Of a stretch of DNA of 19,502 nucleotides, positions 13,913 to 19,502 are shown piece by piece. The notes beneath the pieces are model-generated. The model saw nothing but the letters and a program-made list of their open reading frames with translations, made no database searches and was not told where the DNA came from. Both the position numbers and the translations under genes were made by a program. The stretch's first letter is position 1. Every line of letters starts with the position of its first letter. Source of the stretch: DATBDE01 sp036270095 (GTDB taxonomy: Bacteria > Actinomycetota > Thermoleophilia > Solirubrobacterales > Solirubrobacteraceae); assembly GCA_036270095.1 (NCBI GenBank), contig DATBDE010000091.1:1-19502 (forward strand), given 5' to 3'.

Positions 13913-14939
13913 TCAGGCCCGCGACGCCGCCGCTTCGACGGCGTCGGCCGCCGCGCCCGGCCCCGGCTCCGCCAGCGTGCGGCCGAGCCTTGCCGCCCGC
14001 TCCGCCGCGTCGAAGTCCAGCACCGCCACGGCGGCGGCGCGGATCCGCTCCGGCGTCGGGCGCTCGTCCCACAGCACGCGTCCCGCGCCCAGCTCCGCCA
14101 CCCGGCGCGCGTTGACCGCCTGCTCGGCCGTCTGGGGCAGCACGAGCAGCGGCGTGCCCGCCACCAGCGCCTCCGCGACGCTGTTCATGCCCCCGTGGCT
14201 CACGAACAGCCGCGCCTGGCGCAGTACCGCCGCCTGGTCGTCGACCCAGGGCACGGCGCGCATGCGCTCGGGCAGCGGGCCCAGCGCGCCGAGGTCGGCC
14301 CTCCCCACCGCCATCAGCAGCTCGCCGTCGATGGCCTCCGCGATCGCGCGGAACACCTCCGGGCGCTCGTTGAACAGCGTGCCCAGCGCCGCGTACGTGT
14401 GGCGCCGAGACGAGGAGGTGCTGAGCTCCGCCGGCGGGTACCCGACCCATGCCACCTCGCCGTCGAACAGGTCGGCCGCAGGCTGGAACGCACGCGATGT
14501 GAACACCGCCGTCGGGTGCTCGCCACGGTGCACGAACGCCGCCCGCGCGTCGCCAGCCGGGAGGAACAGCGCCACCGTCGCCGTCCAGCACATGGCGGGA
14601 AACGCGCGGGCCGCGGTATGGCCCCACTGCACCTCGAGTCGTAGGCGACGAGGTCGGGCGGGTCGGCGCGCAGGGCGCGCAGCACGTCGGGCAGCAGCGC
14701 CGCGCCCAGCGCCTCCGTTTCCCGCGCCAGCGCCGTGAGGCTGCGCGGCGGGCGCATGACCTCCGGCCCCACCGCCGGTCCGTACACGACCGGCTGGCGC
14801 CGCTGGCGGCCACACGGTCGGCGAACGCGACGGAGGTGAAGTAGCGCACGCGGTGCCCGCGGTGGACGAGCGCGCGCGCCACGGGCAGCGTCGGGTTGAC
14901 GTACCGGTCCCCGGGCACGTTGACGACGGCCAGGTTCAG
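13913..14939 (-). pseudogene. Family-1 glycosyltransferase (macrolide glycosyltransferase-like), frameshifted
   Basis: Homology to MGT-type GT1 enzymes runs through three frames. The N-terminal piece (LAVVNVPGDRYVNPTLPVAR, ending near SGA) shifts at about 14795-14801 into a second frame (VVYGPAVGPEVMRPPRSL, then DPPDLVAYDS). That shifts at about 14629-14640 into a third (VQWGHTAARAFPAMCWT... to the stop at 13913). Both shifts correspond to one missing base. The third part holds the nucleotide-sugar-binding region, with RLFVSHGGMNSVAEALVAGTP and LPQTAEQAVNARRV. The central region between YDS and the YAALGTLF strand is shorter than usual. The first codon matching the family start is CTG (14939), 5 nt after the secA stop, with no ATG there. 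Real decay is likely, but two sequencing errors cannot be excluded. Confidence 0.78.
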
Positions 14940-14943
14940 GCCG

Positions 14944-17775
<2,832 letters not shown>

Positions 17776-17782
17776 GTGGGCT

Positions 17783-17788
17783 AGCGTA
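17783..17788 (-). promoter_or_regulatory. -10-like TACGCT before secA
   Basis: Minus-strand TACGCT is followed by 7 nt and the secA ATG at 17775, with no Shine-Dalgarno sequence in the 23-nt gap after hpf. This suggests that secA can be transcribed leaderless and separately from hpf. Confidence 0.42.
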
Positions 17789-17798
17789 GCGGCAGCAG

Positions 17799-18149
17799 CT
17801 AAGCCGCTGGTGAGATCCCGCCGATACCGCTCTGCGTGCGCGACTCACGGCGCTTTCGCCGCTTGTCGCGGTGCCGTTTGACCTGGCGCGAGAGCTCCTC
17901 CGAGCACAGCTTGATCGAGTGGTCCATGTCGCGCGAGGCGTCCTTGGCGCGCAGCGTCACGCCCTTCAGGTGGAGGGTGACCTCCGCCACCTGCGAGTCC
18001 GCGATGGCCGGATTGCGCTCCTCCCTGAGCTCGAGCTGCAGCTCGGCGAGCGGCGACACCTGGTTCGCGATCTTCGCGAAGCGCCGCTCGATCCGCTGCC
18101 GGAGCTCATCGGTGACGGGAGTGTTGCGTCCGTTGACCTCGATGCGCAT
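17799..18149 (-). CDS. hpf: Ribosome hibernation-promoting factor, short form (HPF/RaiA family)
   Basis: A 116-residue protein of the HPF/YfiA family, which binds the small-subunit decoding centre and silences ribosomes in slow growth. The fold pattern is clear: MRIEVNGRNTPVTDELRQRI, then VAEVTLHLKGVTLRAKDASRD and DMDHSIKLCSEELSRQVKRH, ending in a very basic tail (RDKRRKRRESR). Only the N-terminal ribosome-binding domain is present. The C-terminal dimerisation domain of long HPF, common in actinobacteria, is missing. The ATG has a strong Shine-Dalgarno sequence (GGGAGG, 5 nt away), unlike most genes here. It lies 67 nt after comF and 23 nt before secA; hpf next to secA is a common order in bacteria. 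Confidence 0.93.
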   Translation of the reverse strand: MRIEVNGRNTPVTDELRQRIERRFAKIANQVSPLAELQLELREERNPAIADSQVAEVTLHLKGVTLRAKDASRDMDHSIKLCSEELSRQVKRHRDKRRKRRESRTQSGIGGISPAA

Positions 18150-18205
18150 CGGGGCCTCCCTTGCTCGCTGCGCCCGCTCTGGGGCGGCATTGGACCGGTC
18201 CGTGG

Positions 18206-18211
18206 ATTTTA
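18206..18211 (-). promoter_or_regulatory. Possible -10 TAAAAT for hpf
   Basis: TAAAAT stands out as an AT-rich hexamer in the 67-nt comF-hpf gap. It would give a 5' leader of about 50 nt carrying the GGGAGG ribosome-binding site. No clear -35 was seen. Confidence 0.3.
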
Positions 18212-18216
18212 CGACC

Positions 18217-18894
18217 TCACATTGCTCGCGAATAGGTCATCGCGCTGACACGCGCGGCCCCCGCCGACCGCAACGCGCCGGCGCACGCGTGCAGGGTGGC
18301 GCCGGTGGTGTGGACGTCGTCGATCAGGAGCACCCGCGCCGGGGCGCGGGCCACCGGCTCGACCCGGATGCGCCCGGCGCTGCGGCGGTCGCGGGCGCCG
18401 GCGCCGAGCTGCCGTGGCGCCGGCCCCACGCGGCGCAGGCAGGCCTTCACCGGCAGGTCGGTGCGGCGGCCCAGCGCCCGGGCGAGCAGCGCCGCCGGGT
18501 CGAACCCGCGCGAGCGCGCGCGGGCGCGCGCGGGCGGCACCGGCACGATCGCCTCCGCGTCCAGCAGCGGCGCCGGCGCCGCGGCGGCCATCTGCGCCGC
18601 CATCGCCTCGGCCAGGGCGAGCTTGCCGCCGAACTTCAGCGCCTGCACGCTCGTGCGCGCCGAGCCGGCGTGGGCCACCGGCGCCCACGACGCGTCGAAG
18701 GCCAGTCGCTGCGCCGGGCAGGGCGCGCACGGCAGCGGCAGGGCGCAGCGCGGGCAGCGCGGCGCGCGCAGCCACGGCAGCGCACGCCGGCAGCCGGCGC
18801 ACAGCACCTCGTCCGCCGCGCCCACCGGTTCGCCGCACACCGTGCACGCCGGCGGGGCAAAGACGGCGACGAGCTCGGCGAGGACGGGGTGCAT
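18217..18894 (-). CDS. comF: ComF family phosphoribosyltransferase-like protein
   Basis: A 225-residue ComF protein from ATG 18894; ATG 18939 is an alternative adding 15 residues. The N-terminus has four cysteine pairs (Cys17/20, 32/35, 47/50, 56/59), as in the zinc ribbon of ComF. A PRTase domain follows, with IVPVPPARARARSRGFDPA near 116-134, the QL...R segment near 162 and the PRPP-loop motif VLLIDDVHTTGAT at 188-200. In naturally transformable bacteria ComF takes part in DNA uptake and handling of single-stranded DNA; many non-competent actinobacteria also carry it, so competence cannot be concluded. It lies upstream of hpf and is divergent from ctaG across 64 bp. Confidence 0.92.
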   Translation of the reverse strand: MHPVLAELVAVFAPPACTVCGEPVGAADEVLCAGCRRALPWLRAPRCPRCALPLPCAPCPAQRLAFDASWAPVAHAGSARTSVQALKFGGKLALAEAMAAQMAAAAPAPLLDAEAIVPVPPARARARSRGFDPAALLARALGRRTDLPVKACLRRVGPAPRQLGAGARDRRSAGRIRVEPVARAPARVLLIDDVHTTGATLHACAGALRSAGAARVSAMTYSRAM

Positions 18895-18958
18895 GGGCAC
18901 CCATGCTGCCCGCCGGTGCGCAACCGGACACGCCCGCATTGCGACAATTGACCCCGCT

Positions 18959-19502
18959 TTGCTCGCCGTCTCCTACGCGTGGACCTTCGACCCCGGCCCG
19001 ATCCTGGCCGTGGCGGTGGCCGGCACCATCTACGTCGCCCGCTGGCTGCGGGTGCGGCGCACGAACGGGCCGCGCGGCGCCGGGGCCTGGCGCCTGGTCT
19101 CGTTCCTGGCCGGCCTGGCCCTGATCCTCGTGGCGCTCGTCTCGCCCGTGGACAGCCTGGGCGACCAGCTCTTCTTCATGCACATGGCGCAGCACATCGT
19201 GCTGCTCGACCTCGCCCCGATCCTCTGCATCCTCGGCCTGACCCGCATCCTCCTGCGCCCGGCCACGCGCCGCATCCACCGCATCGAGCGCTCGGTCGGC
19301 TTCCTCGCCCACCCCGTGTTCGCGATCGTGCTCTACGCGGCCACGATCTGGGTCTGGCACCTCCCGGCGCTCTACGACGCCACCCTGCGCCACCCGCTCC
19401 TGCACGCGTTCGAGCACCTGACCTTCCTCAGCGCCGGGCTGCTGTTCTGGTGGCACCTGCTCTCGCCCATCCGCAGCCGCTTCCGGCTCGGCGGCCTCGG
19501 GC
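18959..19502 (+). CDS. ctaG: Cytochrome c oxidase assembly factor CtaG (caa3 type), 3' end cut off
   Basis: The frame is open from TTG 18959 to the window edge (181 codons seen). The protein is a multi-pass membrane protein. Helices include ILAVAVAGTIYVARWL near 15-30, LVSFLAGLALILVALVSPVD near 46, and a segment around 78-100. Family motifs are FFMHMAQHIVLLDLAP (72-87), IWVWHLPALYDATLRHP (130-146), HAFEHLTF (149-156) and the FWWHLLSPIRSRFRLGG region. CtaG-family proteins are implicated in assembly (CuA/copper insertion) of caa3 oxidases. TTG is the only usual start near the beginning of homology; no Shine-Dalgarno or -10-like element was recognised before it. It is divergent from comF. Confidence 0.88.
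   Translation, partial: MLAVSYAWTFDPGPILAVAVAGTIYVARWLRVRRTNGPRGAGAWRLVSFLAGLALILVALVSPVDSLGDQLFFMHMAQHIVLLDLAPILCILGLTRILLRPATRRIHRIERSVGFLAHPVFAIVLYAATIWVWHLPALYDATLRHPLLHAFEHLTFLSAGLLFWWHLLSPIRSRFRLGGLG

Noticed and set aside
13119..14738. A 539-codon plus frame opposite the esterase and glycosyltransferase
   Set aside because: Both minus-strand genes have clear catalytic motifs; the plus frame has none.
17788..17808. A small inverted repeat (AGCGGC / GCCGCT) spanning the hpf stop and the gap before secA
   Set aside because: A 6-bp stem with a 9-nt loop and no T-run is too weak to call a terminator, and it abuts the secA -10-like site.
18895..18939. Upstream ATG adding 15 residues to comF
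   Set aside because: ComF homology begins with the hydrophobic/cysteine region just after ATG 18894; the extra residues are Arg/Ala-rich and unsupported, though not excluded.

Overview
The window is very GC-rich and densely packed with genes. It looks like a chromosomal segment from an actinomycete-type bacterium. Gene content (ftsE-ftsX, SecA with a C-terminal zinc motif, a membrane-linked ECF sigma factor, CtaG) and the apparent leaderless start regions suggest Actinomycetota, perhaps class Thermoleophilia (Solirubrobacterales). That placement is inference, because no rRNA or other marker was searched. No tRNA, rRNA or CRISPR array was seen. No stretch over 300 bases lacks a gene.

Layout. 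On the minus strand, 1-2000 holds ftsE, ftsX and the first codons of a third exported protein (cell-division ABC system). Divergent from it on the plus strand are an M16 zinc peptidase and a small nucleotidyltransferase-like protein. Next come a plus-strand ECF sigma factor with a transmembrane segment and a Ser/Gly-rich tail, and a secreted calcium-repeat protein; these two share a promoter-like element. The minus strand from 10572 to 6126 is a tight operon: prfB (with a programmed +1 frameshift), an Orn/Lys/Arg decarboxylase-family gene, nadC and nadA. Two of its junctions are ATGA overlaps. Divergent from prfB are a helical protein of unknown function and a membrane protein with a low-complexity tail.

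A REP-associated (Y1/HUH) transposase unit bounded by perfect 25-bp inverted repeats sits at 11895-12819, in what would otherwise be a 21-bp gap between two convergent genes. Beyond it the minus strand carries an HSL-type esterase, a decayed family-1 glycosyltransferase, secA, a short hibernation factor and comF. The window ends in a plus-strand, truncated ctaG.

Two regulatory themes emerge. Many genes lack a Shine-Dalgarno sequence and instead have a TACNCT-like hexamer 7-8 nt before the start codon, the arrangement expected of leaderless transcripts. The sigma factor and its secreted neighbour lack that hexamer and instead share CGTGAG-N13-GCGTGTCTC, suggesting an autoregulated membrane-linked sigma factor with a surface or secreted target. 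That pair is the best candidate for an undescribed small system here.
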